64,000 bases of DNA from Methanocella_A sp049676595. GTDB taxonomy: Archaea > Halobacteriota > Methanocellia > Methanocellales > Methanocellaceae. Below are positions 34,278-42,042 of this stretch, in pieces. The first letter of the stretch is position 1. Every line of letters starts with the position of its first letter. A model generated the notes under the pieces. It made no database searches. It was not told the origin of the DNA and saw only the letters and a program-made list of their open reading frames with translations. The translations under genes were made by a program, and so were the position numbers. The DNA lies in assembly GCF_049676595.1 (NCBI RefSeq), contig NZ_CP187259.1:186001-250000 (forward strand), given 5' to 3'.

Positions 34278-34840
34278 CGGAGCAGGTTTTTGCCGAGGTC
34301 GTAAGCTCTGCTCAGGTAAAGGGCGTTTTCAGTCACCATCGGCTTGACACCCTTCAGGAGGTTTGGGACTACCAGGTAGCCGGCTTGCTCGAGGCCCGCC
34401 ATCTTCATCAGGCTCATGAAGATCTGAAGGCTGCTCAGGAACAACTTTTCGTCGGGGTTGTTCTGGGTGAAGATAAACCCGATCTTTTTGGGGCCGAGCA
34501 GGCTCCGGCCTGGCTTGACGTAGGCGTAAAGCCTGTCCTGCCACAGCTTCGTCTGGGCGGTGACGCTGCCATAGTACACGGGGGTGGCGACAAGGATGGC
34601 GTCTGCCCGCTCCATCGCGCGGCGGACCTGCTGCATGTCGTCTTTGACTGCGCAGTCTACAGGGTCATGTGCTTTGCAGTACCCGCAGTCCTGGCACCCT
34701 TTGATGCTCAGGTCGTTAAGGAAGATGATCTCGCTTTCCACGCCGGCATCAGCCAGCCCCCTCTGCGCCTCTTTCACCAGCAGGTGGGTGTTGCTTTCCT
34801 TTTTCGGGCCTCCGAAGATGATTGCCACTTTCTTTGCCAT
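34274..34840 (-). CDS. Flavodoxin-fold NAD(P)H/FMN reductase, iron-sulfur flavoprotein-like
   Basis: 188 residues. The start IIFGGPKKESNTHLLVKEA is the FMN phosphate-binding loop of NADPH-dependent FMN reductases. DLSIKGCQDCGYCKAH carries the compact Cys cluster (C-x2-C-x2-C, plus a further Cys in DCAVKDD) of archaeal iron-sulfur flavoproteins, and VATPVYYGSVTAQTKLWQDR is the flavin-contact strand. It is followed with a four-base overlap by a ferredoxin-like micro-ORF, a natural redox partner. Function probably oxidative-stress electron transfer (inference from the family). Confidence 0.88.
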   Translation of the reverse strand: MAKKVAIIFGGPKKESNTHLLVKEAQRGLADAGVESEIIFLNDLSIKGCQDCGYCKAHDPVDCAVKDDMQQVRRAMERADAILVATPVYYGSVTAQTKLWQDRLYAYVKPGRSLLGPKKIGFIFTQNNPDEKLFLSSLQIFMSLMKMAGLEQAGYLVVPNLLKGVKPMVTENALYLSRAYDLGKNLLR

Positions 34841-35080
34841 ATTCTCACCATGGGCCTCCGGGTTCGCGAGGAAATCACCACAGGCAACCCTTGGCCATCA
34901 TCTGCAATGGTCAGGAGCCTGAATATAGCTTAAGGTAAAAAAATTATAGCCGGGAGTTACACTGGCTGGAAGTATGGCAGGGAGCGACCACGACAACGAT
35001 ATTTACCGGACAGGAGCAGGAGATTGGGACATTACAGTTAAAAGTAATTTTTTTATAGCTGAAACCTCTACGATCGTGTG

Positions 35081-35875
35081 ATGAGGAAAGACCGGATCGA
35101 GGAAAGGCTCGCTGACCTGGAGCGGGAGCTGAAGACGCTGAAAGCCGAGCAGCGGCAAAGTTCGGAATCCATCATCATGGAGCTGAAGCAGTTCCAGGAG
35201 ATGATGCTCGAGGAAAAAGTTGTCCAGATCCGGGAAGAGCTGTCCCGGAAGAACAGGGACATAGCGCTGGCCGGTTACCTGGACGGGGCATCGGCCAGGC
35301 TCGGGGAAAACCTCCCGGAGCCTTGCCCCCGGGACATGAAGAAGACCTGCAGCTACATTTTCCAGAAGCGGCTCGAAGACGCGGCCCAAAAACTGAAGGA
35401 CACAGAAGGCGAAGAGACGGCTCGGGCTACCGTGGCCCTGGCCGCTGACGACGACGAGAAAATGTGGCGCCTGAAGACGATGACCCCCTGTACCGTGTGC
35501 TACGAGAAATACCAGCAAGAGAAGGAAAACCTGATCAAGGTCGTGGAGAAGCTTTCCTCTTATAAGAACAGCATAGCTGCCAGGGTAGTGGACGACTACG
35601 TCCGGCAGCTTCCGGACGACATGGTCATTTCCTCGATCGTAGACCCATTATCCCACAAGGCCCGGTTCAGGATGATGAAGAGCCTGTCCCTGGGTAACAT
35701 GTCGTACAAAGAGCTGACAGAAGCCACCGGGTATGACGGAGGCCACCTCCTCTACCACCTGAACAAGCTCATCGATGCGGGGCTGGTCGCCAGGAACGAG
35801 GCTGCCGGCAGGTACTCCATTACAGAGAAAGGCATCGGCGTTATGGACCTGGTTAAAGCGCTCTACAACAAGTGA
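35081..35875 (+). CDS. Coiled-coil / winged-helix DNA-binding protein (paralogue of 25145-25939)
   Basis: 264 residues with the same plan as the gene at 25.1 kb: basic start MRKDRIEERLADLERELKTL, coiled coil, Cys pairs in CPRDMKKTCSYI and CTVCYEKYQQEKENL, and a C-terminal winged helix (RFRMMKSLSLGNMSYKELTE, TGYDGGHLLYHLNKLIDAGL). Both genes are solitary, with short leaders. Four conserved Cys suggest a metal or redox site linking the sensor part to the DNA-binding part. The start could be GTG 35078, one codon earlier. Confidence 0.82.
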   Translation: MRKDRIEERLADLERELKTLKAEQRQSSESIIMELKQFQEMMLEEKVVQIREELSRKNRDIALAGYLDGASARLGENLPEPCPRDMKKTCSYIFQKRLEDAAQKLKDTEGEETARATVALAADDDEKMWRLKTMTPCTVCYEKYQQEKENLIKVVEKLSSYKNSIAARVVDDYVRQLPDDMVISSIVDPLSHKARFRMMKSLSLGNMSYKELTEATGYDGGHLLYHLNKLIDAGLVARNEAAGRYSITEKGIGVMDLVKALYNK

Positions 35876-35920
35876 TCGGGCTGCATAGGTTTTTAACCCT
35901 TCGAATCGTAGATTCATGGC

Positions 35921-36562
35921 ATGACCACCCTTCAGCCCTTTACCTTCACCTGTCCGCTCTGCGGCAACATGTTCGAGACGGCGCTGGTCACTTCCAGCAA
36001 CTCATTCGGCCCCCTGCATTCCGACTTCTACCGGGAGGCGTCAGGTACCCAGCCAGTCTGCTACTTCGCCCACTCCTGCACAAGCTGCGGCTTCTCGGGC
36101 TTCGACGGGGACTTCCAGCCCCAGCAGTTTTCCGAGGAGTTCAGAAAGAAGGTGGCCGAGATCATCACCCCCGAGATCAAGGCGAGAAAGATAGAGCCCA
36201 ACGGGCACTACTACCTCGTAGCGCTCTGCGCCGAATGGCAGGGGGCCACCCCGCTGGCCCTGGGCCGGATCTACCAGATGGGCGCGTGGTGCCACCGCAC
36301 CAAAAACGAGCCGGACAAGGAGCAGTTTTTCCTCGCCAGGGCGGCGGAGTTCTTCGAGAGGGGCATCAAGGCCGGGGAAGCCCAGGGAGAAAACAAAGCC
36401 GTTTATATGTACATCCTTGGTGACCTGTACAGGCGCCTCGGAAGCCCTGAAAGCGCCGGGGAGTGGTACCGTAAGGCCGTAGAGGCTGTCAAGGCCGGCG
36501 GAGACCCGAAAATTGCAGAGATGGCCGAGCGGCAGATCAAAGACCCTAAAGACATTCTTTAA
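35921..36562 (+). CDS. DUF2225 protein
   Basis: 213-residue member of DUF2225, an uncharacterised cytosolic family. N-terminal zinc-binding pairs are CPLCGNMF (residues ~11-18) and CTSCGFSG (~53-60). The C-terminal two thirds are helical and TPR-like (FFLARAAEFFERGIKAGE, YILGDLYRRLGSPESAGEWYRKA), pointing to a protein-binding role. It lies 45 bases after the winged-helix gene on the same strand, so the pair may be cotranscribed. Confidence 0.87.
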   Translation: MTTLQPFTFTCPLCGNMFETALVTSSNSFGPLHSDFYREASGTQPVCYFAHSCTSCGFSGFDGDFQPQQFSEEFRKKVAEIITPEIKARKIEPNGHYYLVALCAEWQGATPLALGRIYQMGAWCHRTKNEPDKEQFFLARAAEFFERGIKAGEAQGENKAVYMYILGDLYRRLGSPESAGEWYRKAVEAVKAGGDPKIAEMAERQIKDPKDIL

Positions 36563-37134
36563 AAGATGTTTTTAAGCAGGCCTCGGAGGAGGCCTGCAGG
36601 CCTCGGAGGAGGCCTGCTGCAAATACCCTTGTTTTGCCATTATGGCACTGATATTCAAGAAATAATTACAAAGTAATGCGGGGCCCGCCGCGCTCGCATC
36701 TGGGGGTTAATTCGGGGGTATACTAAAGACAACCGCGCGATTGCCTGTACGATTGCCTTGCGCGAGATTTTGCGGTCCGCGCCCTTCGCATTACAAGCTG
36801 CTAATGGTCAGGTGAATATAAAACGATACTTGCCGGCCTGCAAAATTTAAAACTTTACCGTAAGCCCAATTTGCAATTGTAGCTTTAATCGGCCCCTGAT
36901 TCCTTTAAAGTTCTAAATATCCCGGCATATAATCGAAAATAGGCGTAAATTATGATTTTATTGGGACTTCTGCACCCATCTAGAGGAACAGGAGGGCATC
37001 CTGATTTACCCCCTCCCGGCCGCACTTGCAAGCCCCGGGGGACACCGTGCTCCTGCGCTATGGCGGCGATAAGTTTATGTAATGATGAGCACATTATGTG
37101 GAACGCAACATCCGCGCCGTTTTATATCAGACGT
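36563..37134. other. Gene-free stretch upstream of tRNA-Arg
   Basis: About 570 bases with no supported ORF. It holds a tandem palindromic repeat directly after the DUF2225 gene (annotated separately) and AT-rich stretches at 36620-36660 and 36850-36960. A GC-rich patch at 36960-37068 contains small inverted repeats (cagga/tcctg) and is followed by an AT-rich promoter-like sequence before the tRNA. The patch could be an unrecognised small RNA; I cannot assign it to a family. Confidence 0.4.
36578..36617. repeat. Two tandem 20-bp palindromic units
   Basis: The unit aggcctcggaggaggcctgc occurs twice without a gap, 15 bases after the DUF2225 stop. Each unit can form a short GC hairpin (aggcct...aggcct type), and the pair forms a longer one. 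Likely transcript-end structure. Confidence 0.55.
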
Positions 37135-37206
37135 GCCCCGATAGGGTAGTGGATATCCTTGAAGCCTGCGGAGCTTTAGACCTGGGTTCGAATCCCAGTC
37201 GGGGCG
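37135..37206 (+). tRNA. tRNA-Arg (anticodon GCG)
   Basis: The 72 bases fold as a tRNA: a perfect 7-bp acceptor stem (gccccga/tcggggc) with discriminator G, a short D-arm (ggg/cct), an anticodon stem gaagc/gcttt around loop ctgcgga with T33 and anticodon GCG at 37168-37170, a 4-base variable loop and a perfect T-arm (ctggg ttcgaat cccag). It reads CGC/CGU codons. CCA is not encoded and there is no intron. An AT-rich element (ttttatatc) lies just upstream. Confidence 0.88.
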
Positions 37207-37226
37207 CTAAGTTTTTCGAAAGGCCG

Positions 37227-37373
37227 TCGGAAAACCTTTTTCCAAAAAAAGTTTTCCTGACTCTCGACATGCGATCAAGCCCGAAGGGCATTTTAAAAGC
37301 GATGTTTTTGAGGGGGCGCAGGGGGAACTTTTTTACAAAAAGTTCCCCCGTACGCTGACTATGGATAAGGCCA
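37227..37373. repeat. G5AACT5 hairpin repeat, copy 1
   Basis: Begins right after the tRNA. The segment from the ctgactctcgac block through gcccgaagggca, tgtttttgagggggcgcag and the hairpin gggggaacttttt/aaaaagttccccc (37321-37349) is closely repeated at 56352-56500. Both hairpins end with ccgtac. It may serve as the tRNA terminator. Confidence 0.7.
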
Positions 37374-37417
37374 GAGGTAAAGGTTTCTCTGTGCACTAAT
37401 CCCGGGCAATTCTCACC

Positions 37418-38122
37418 CTACTTGTTCTGCACTTCAACATCCGGGAACGGCAGCGTGCTGAAGGCTCGCATGACCCGGTAGTTGACCGCCCTGGAGAAGG
37501 CCTCTGCGTACTCGATCTCGACCTGCATTCCCCTGTAGCGGGCAGTGGTCTCCTCCCGCTCTATGAGGTGCTCTATGCTGCCGAGGTGCTCGACGCCCTC
37601 TTTCTCGTACAGGCTCTTGTGCTCTTTCAGCGCCTTGATCTTGGTCTTGAAGGTGCTCTCTATGTCGACGTATATATCAGCAGTTGAGTTAACGCCGCTG
37701 GACGTTTCCGAGTAGTACAGGCAGGGCACCTTGTAGGGCTTGTGCTTGGTCTTCACCTCGCCCACTCTCGCCAGCAGGCAGGCGCCCAGGACCGCCTGGG
37801 ACAGGGCCCGGTGGTCCGGGTTGTAGTCCGTGGGCTGGTGGGTGATCACGATGTCGGGCTTCACGGACCTGATCAGTTCGACGATCTTGTGTACGGTCTC
37901 CGTGTCGTTCTGAATCTCGCCTTCCTCGAGATCGAGGAACATGGTTTCGCAGCCCAGCACTTTAGCTACTCTGGTTGCCTCTTCCTGGTTCTCTTCGCAG
38001 GAGGATACACAGATTACTCTGTTTCCTTCTTTGGCCATCTTCGCCAGCGTGCCGCCGCACTGGTACGGCATGTCGAACGGATCGGCGTGGGCGCCGATCG
38101 CTAACACTGTAAGCTTTGCCAT
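37418..38122 (-). CDS. PIG-L / LmbE-family deacetylase with variant metal motif
   Basis: 234 residues of the zinc-dependent N-acetylglucosaminyl deacetylase superfamily (PIG-L, MshB, BshB). The N-terminal motif, usually AHPDDE, reads AIGAHADPFDMPYQCGGTL. The second site is TDYNPDHRALSQAVL, where Asp-His are preserved. The fold pattern (NRVICVSSCEENQEEA, VKPDIVITHQPTDY) is typical. The changed first motif (AHADPFD) keeps His and an Asp, so metal binding is plausible. Substrate unknown; sugar deacetylation in glycolipid or thiol synthesis is the usual role. Confidence 0.85.
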   Translation of the reverse strand: MAKLTVLAIGAHADPFDMPYQCGGTLAKMAKEGNRVICVSSCEENQEEATRVAKVLGCETMFLDLEEGEIQNDTETVHKIVELIRSVKPDIVITHQPTDYNPDHRALSQAVLGACLLARVGEVKTKHKPYKVPCLYYSETSSGVNSTADIYVDIESTFKTKIKALKEHKSLYEKEGVEHLGSIEHLIEREETTARYRGMQVEIEYAEAFSRAVNYRVMRAFSTLPFPDVEVQNK

Positions 38123-38214
38123 GAATAGTGCTCCTGATATAATTTTATGTAGATATGTTTCAAGAGCTATATAACTACATGGCCGTAGTGCCTGACATGC
38201 CGTACCGATCGAGG

Positions 38215-39207
38215 TTACCTGACCGTAGCCGACTTCCCCGTCCGTTCCTTTGCCTCGGCTATCACCGCGGATACGGTCCTTCCGATCAGGTTAAGGGTAT
38301 CCATGCTCTGATCTGAGAAGTCCCTGGCACTCAGGGTGGAGTCCAGGATCATAGAGCCGAGGAAATGTTCCCGGTCGATGAGGGGAAGGACGATCACGGA
38401 CTTGATGCCGAGACGCTCGATCATACCCCGGTTGGCGGTGCACAGGGGATTTTCTTTCGTGTCCTCGACGATCAGGGGCTTTTTAGTCTCCATGACCCTC
38501 CGGGTAAACAGCCGCTCGTCTTCTGCGGAAATACAGGTCATGCGATCCTCCCGCCTTGCCTCTCTCCCGGCTTCTCTCCCTGGCTCCATCGCCGCCACAG
38601 GCGTAAAAGTCCGGTCCTTCTCGTCGTACAGTACTATATCGCACCGGTTGGCCATGACAACCCTTGGGATGCTTGCTGCGATGACGCCCAGCATCGAGGG
38701 GAGGTCCGTGATCCCTCTGCTGACTGCCTCTTTTCTTCCCGAGACGTCCCGCACCGTCACTACGCTGGAGAGCATCTTGCCACTCTCGTCCCTCACGGCA
38801 CTCCCGGTGTAGCTGCCGAGGAACTCCTTGCCGGTGTCCCTGCGTTTCAGAATTACCTCTTCGTCCCGGTAAGCCATGCCCCGGCCGGCACGCGCCACAG
38901 GAGCCTCGTTGGCGGGCACCGGGCGGCCGTCGGGATACCTCGCTTCGAAGACTGCCGGGTCTCTCATCGTCCTGATGCCTTCTTCTTCGGAGCTGAAGCC
39001 GAACATCCTGGCGGCGGCAGGGTTGAGGTAGGAGACCGCACCGGACTTATCAAGCCCCATAATTCCATCGTCGGTATTGCGCAGAATACCTTCCAGAAGA
39101 CGCACTCGCTCTTCGCAGCCAGTATCTGCCGCTCTTTCAGGCTTTCCGGTTTCCTTTCCACGGGTAACACCCTCTCTAGTCTCTACGTCGTATTTCATGT
39201 CAGACAC
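38215..39207 (-). CDS. PAS-GAF sensor protein without an output domain
   Basis: 330 residues. A PAS domain (residues ~35-160; ILRNTDDGIMGLDKSGAVSYLNPAAARMFGF) is joined to a GAF domain (~165-325; ends with IVLPLIDREHFLGSMILDSTLSARDFSDQ and NLIGRTVSAVIAEAKERTGK). There is no kinase, cyclase or DNA-binding segment, so it must act through a partner. The N-terminal ~35 residues are charged and probably disordered. The plus-strand neighbour lies beyond a 420-base gap. It could supply an extra sensor input to a kinase such as those at 3-13 kb (speculation). Confidence 0.87.
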   Translation of the reverse strand: MSDMKYDVETREGVTRGKETGKPERAADTGCEERVRLLEGILRNTDDGIMGLDKSGAVSYLNPAAARMFGFSSEEEGIRTMRDPAVFEARYPDGRPVPANEAPVARAGRGMAYRDEEVILKRRDTGKEFLGSYTGSAVRDESGKMLSSVVTVRDVSGRKEAVSRGITDLPSMLGVIAASIPRVVMANRCDIVLYDEKDRTFTPVAAMEPGREAGREARREDRMTCISAEDERLFTRRVMETKKPLIVEDTKENPLCTANRGMIERLGIKSVIVLPLIDREHFLGSMILDSTLSARDFSDQSMDTLNLIGRTVSAVIAEAKERTGKSATVR

Positions 39208-39628
39208 TCCACTGGTAAGATTTATGCTGGTAAGTAGTTTGATAAGCCCCTTTATTATCCATTTACAAAATTAAATGATGAGTTTATTATATTTTATCAG
39301 ATAATGGGCAAAGGAATTAAACGTTAAATGATGTTTGCCCTTTTTACCCGGATGCACCACGATAGACCTACAGTACCATTCCCCGCAGCACAGAGTATAA
39401 GAACATATTTATATTTATGTTAATATAATTGTAATCCGGGCGACGTAAGCCGTTTTTAAAAATCGGCATGCATCAGTGGCATAGTTACACTTTCCGCGGA
39501 AATCGCGAGAGATTACGATCACATCCGCGGAGCGCCCGCATTATTTCCGTGATCGGATATCGCAGGTTTAAAGAACATAAGGGGACACCTATGACTTGAA
39601 ATCCGTAAAATCGGAGAAGGTTAAAGCC
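39208..39628. other. Intergenic region with a candidate ~200-base structured leader
   Basis: A TATA-like sequence (catatttatatttatg, near 39393-39420) would start transcription about 39430, some 200 bases before ATG 39629. The leader contains a hairpin gccgtttttaaaaatcggc (near 39450-39468) and paired ccgcgg blocks (39495-39538) enclosing a cgcgag element, ending in aaggggacacct. No ORF is supported. It could be a long regulatory 5' leader or contain a small RNA. Confidence 0.4.
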
Positions 39629-40045
39629 ATGATGACCCAGTTTGCTACCACTCCCAGAACTGTACTGACTTATAACATCACTGAAAACATCCGCAAGGAC
39701 CTCGAGCAGAACGTCAAGCAGATCGAGAGCATCAAAGTAGTCCGGTTCTCTGACAGGCTTAACACCAGAGGCGTTTACGTCTGCACCGGGGACGAGGACG
39801 TGCTGGAGGAGATAGCCCCGACCCCCCTGCAAGCCTGTGGCCTGGTGACGATCATGAACGGCAAGTTCGTGCTGATCGAGAGCGGGGGAGAAACTTCGCT
39901 GCACTTCACCAACGCCCCGTCGGAGGACGACGTCATCGACCAGGTACACGTGCTCTCGGAGGACAACGGGCTTGAGGACGGCATTAAGCGGTATAAGAAA
40001 ATGATCAGCAAGATGGAACCGTTCAGCAAGGAAGTAATGGCCTGA
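39629..40045 (+). CDS. Conserved-looking hypothetical protein, 138 residues
   Basis: I start at ATG 39629 (MMTQFATTPRTVLTYN), preceded by gagaaggtt; an in-frame TTG lies 33 bases upstream. The protein is soluble and mixed alpha/beta (IESIKVVRFSDRLNTRGVYVCTG, LVTIMNGKFVLIESGGETSLHF), with a C-terminal amphipathic helix (DGIKRYKKMISKMEPF). I do not recognise a family. Composition and codon use match neighbouring genes. A long structured leader precedes it. Confidence 0.68.
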   Translation: MMTQFATTPRTVLTYNITENIRKDLEQNVKQIESIKVVRFSDRLNTRGVYVCTGDEDVLEEIAPTPLQACGLVTIMNGKFVLIESGGETSLHFTNAPSEDDVIDQVHVLSEDNGLEDGIKRYKKMISKMEPFSKEVMA

Positions 40046-40142
40046 AGGCCATTATCGAAGCCTTATTTTAAATAGCCATATAGAAATTCGCGGTATGCCG
40101 GCACCATAAACACTATATCCGCAGAAGTCTACTTATCGAGAT

Positions 40143-40808
40143 ATGAAGGTCACCGGCATCATCGGCAGCCCCAGGGGCAAGAACAGCTCGACGCTGCGGC
40201 TCATGGAGGCCGCCATCGAAGGGGCCAGCCAGGCGGGCGCGGAAACCGAGATCCTCGATGTCACAAAGCTGCGGATAGGCTTTTGCAAGGGCTGCGGCGC
40301 CTGCTACAGCCGCGGCAAGTGCGAGCAGGACGATGATTTTTCCTACGCGATGGAGAAGCTGCTCAAGGCCGACGGCATCATCCTGGGCAGCCCGTCTTAC
40401 ATGGACAGCGTCACGGGCCAGCTGAAGGCCATGATGGACCGGATGAGCGACACCATCCACTGCCAGCAGTTCAGTGGCAAGTACGGCTTTTCAGTGTGTA
40501 CCACCGGCAGCAGCGGAGCTGACCTCGTGGTCAACTACATGAACAACTTCCTCATCAGCTGCGGAGCCACCGTGATCGGCGGGGCAGGCGCGGCGATAGG
40601 CCAGCACCCCGGCTCGATCAACGAAGCCATGGAAAAAGCGTACCTCATGGGCAAGGACCTGATCGCAGCCATCGGGGAGGGGCGCACCTACCCGGAGCAG
40701 GAGGCCGTCCACAGGAGATACCGGGAAATATTCGGCGAGTCCATCCGGGCCAACAAGGAAAAATGGGCCCACGACTACCTGCACTGGGTGCAGAGAGGGT
40801 GGGTTTAA
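40143..40808 (+). CDS. Iron-sulfur flavoprotein / NADPH-dependent FMN reductase family
   Basis: 221 residues. The flavin phosphate loop IIGSPRGKNSSTLRLMEA starts the protein. GFCKGCGACYSRGKC is the compact cysteine motif (C-x2-C-x2-C-x5-C) that binds a [4Fe-4S] cluster in archaeal iron-sulfur flavoproteins. LGSPSYMDSVTGQLKAMMDRM is the FMN-contact strand. A C-terminal extension (REIFGESIRANKEKWAHDYLHWV) is helical. Cytosolic electron-transfer flavoprotein, probably for detoxification of O2 or H2O2 (family knowledge). Its stop is followed by a palindromic repeat element. Confidence 0.9.
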   Translation: MKVTGIIGSPRGKNSSTLRLMEAAIEGASQAGAETEILDVTKLRIGFCKGCGACYSRGKCEQDDDFSYAMEKLLKADGIILGSPSYMDSVTGQLKAMMDRMSDTIHCQQFSGKYGFSVCTTGSSGADLVVNYMNNFLISCGATVIGGAGAAIGQHPGSINEAMEKAYLMGKDLIAAIGEGRTYPEQEAVHRRYREIFGESIRANKEKWAHDYLHWVQRGWV

Positions 40809-40899
40809 AGTCTTACAACAAAAACAGAACGCTGCGCTGTGATGGCTTCTGATTACTCTGGTGCCCTGTACCATGTTGCCTCTGTGCTCGTGAATGCAC

Positions 40900-41072
40900 A
40901 CGATCGCTGCGCTGTGCCAGATCACAGATTGTTACAGATTCGACAGATTGCACAGATGCTGATCGATGATCGAAAAGAAAAGGGCTCGAAGTATTCCTTT
41001 CATTTAGAATCGTCATCTGTGCAATCTGTCGAATCCGTCGAAATCTGTGATCTGGCACAGCGCAGCGATCGT
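40900..41072. repeat. Phased CAGATT palindromic repeat, copy B
   Basis: Inverted arms (about 40900-40958 and 41012-41072) carry the conserved ends cgatcgctgcgctgtgcc / ggcacagcgcagcgatcg. Internal units with CAGATT spaced 10-11 bases include acagattgtt, acagattcga and cagattgcacagatg. Outer flanks match copy A (ttgcctctgtgctcgtg; ttgctatctcacg ... taagcaatccgaaacgc). A half-element end (gaacgctgcgctgtg) also occurs at 40828. Confidence 0.8.
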
Positions 41073-41130
41073 GTTGCTATCTCACGACATATAAGCAATC
41101 CGAAACGCATAGCCCAGCGATCTTTTTTCT

Positions 41131-41691
41131 TCAGAGGTTCGGTGCCAGGGCTTTGAGGTACCCGAGGTAGGGCACCCGGAACTTCACGACCCCGTGGACC
41201 CATTCGTTCCTGACCGGGTCGTTGTAGCTGACACTGCCGGCCTGGTCGTAGACGCCGTGGTTGTTGTCGCCCAGCGTGATGTAGCCTTCGTGGGGGGCCG
41301 CGGGTCCGCCGGGCCACATGGGCTCCGACTCGTTGACCCACCTGATTGCGCGGTGGATGATCATGGGCCGGGAAGTGTCCCCGTGGGGGTAGTATACGAT
41401 GACGTCCCCGTACTCGTTATAAGTGGTATAATTAGTGGCGAGGGAAGCCTCGTACGTCTGCACCGGAGAGCGCTCGATGCTCTGCAGCAGGACCAGATCG
41501 CCTGCCTGCAGGTTGGGAAGCATGCTGGTGCCGATGACCGCCGCTTCAGGGGGCCAGGTGCCCGCGTAAGCGTAGAGGATCAGGGCGATCACTGCGACGA
41601 TGGCCAGCGAGAAGATGAGGTCCTGCAGGAAACTGTAAATGTCAGGGTGTTTTTCCTTGAACTTTTTTATCCAGTCGCGTATGCCGGCCAT
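41131..41691 (-). CDS. Archaeal signal peptidase I (S26B)
   Basis: About 186 residues from ATG 41691 (MAGIRDWIKKFKEK). One N-terminal membrane helix (LIFSLAIVAVIALILYAY) is followed by the catalytic region. The nucleophile is Ser in VIGTSMLPNLQAGD, and His replaces the bacterial Lys in RPMIIHRAIRW, the Sec11-type feature of archaea. A late acidic site follows in TLGDNNHGVYD. It cleaves signal peptides of secreted proteins on the outer membrane face, such as the large protease at 44.5 kb. A TATA-like aatatttatataaac lies ~50 bases upstream. Confidence 0.92.
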   Translation of the reverse strand: MAGIRDWIKKFKEKHPDIYSFLQDLIFSLAIVAVIALILYAYAGTWPPEAAVIGTSMLPNLQAGDLVLLQSIERSPVQTYEASLATNYTTYNEYGDVIVYYPHGDTSRPMIIHRAIRWVNESEPMWPGGPAAPHEGYITLGDNNHGVYDQAGSVSYNDPVRNEWVHGVVKFRVPYLGYLKALAPNL

Positions 41692-41712
41692 GCGAAAATG
41701 CTCCGGTAACAA

Positions 41713-42033
41713 TCGTTACGGTGCTAAGTTAACAAGCCGTTTATATAAATATTTTATCTGGCCTCAGTGAGCCCGCCCGAGTCGCCGGCAATGGAGAAAC
41801 GGGTTCCTGTGGCCGGGTCGAGAGCTGAATCTGCCCCGGCCGGGTAAACAATCCGGTACAGGCGGCTTGAGGGCGGTAAATAATCCTTACCCTGCTGCGG
41901 CCGCCCGCCGTGGCCCGGAGGGCATATTTACGGTAAAATAAGGCTGCTCTAGTTACATCTTTCTATTATGTAAGCGGTAATAAAAAATGCGTCGACATGC
42001 CATATATTTATATAATAAAAAGTTGACAATAAT
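41713..42033. other. Divergent intergenic region, GC-rich centre
   Basis: 320 bases between signal peptidase (minus) and the RHH/AT-hook gene (plus). Both ends are AT-rich promoter sequence. The centre (41760-41930) is GC-rich with inverted motifs (ggccggg/cccggcc, gcggcc/ggccgc). No ORF stands out. I see no match to a known riboswitch class. Confidence 0.4.
42001..42017 (+). promoter_or_regulatory. TATA box of the RHH/AT-hook gene
   Basis: catatatttatataat lies ~25-30 bases before ATG 42034/42043, so the mRNA would be leaderless or nearly so. Confidence 0.55.
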
Positions 42034-42042
42034 ATGATTGCT

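Noticed and set aside
36885..37094. 69-codon minus-strand ORF before the tRNA gene
   Set aside because: Mixed composition with Gly/Pro/Cys clusters from the GC patch; no ribosome-binding site or homology.
41760..41930. Riboswitch (for example cobalamin type) in the GC-rich centre before the RHH gene
   Set aside because: I could not match any conserved core, and the downstream genes give no metabolite hint.
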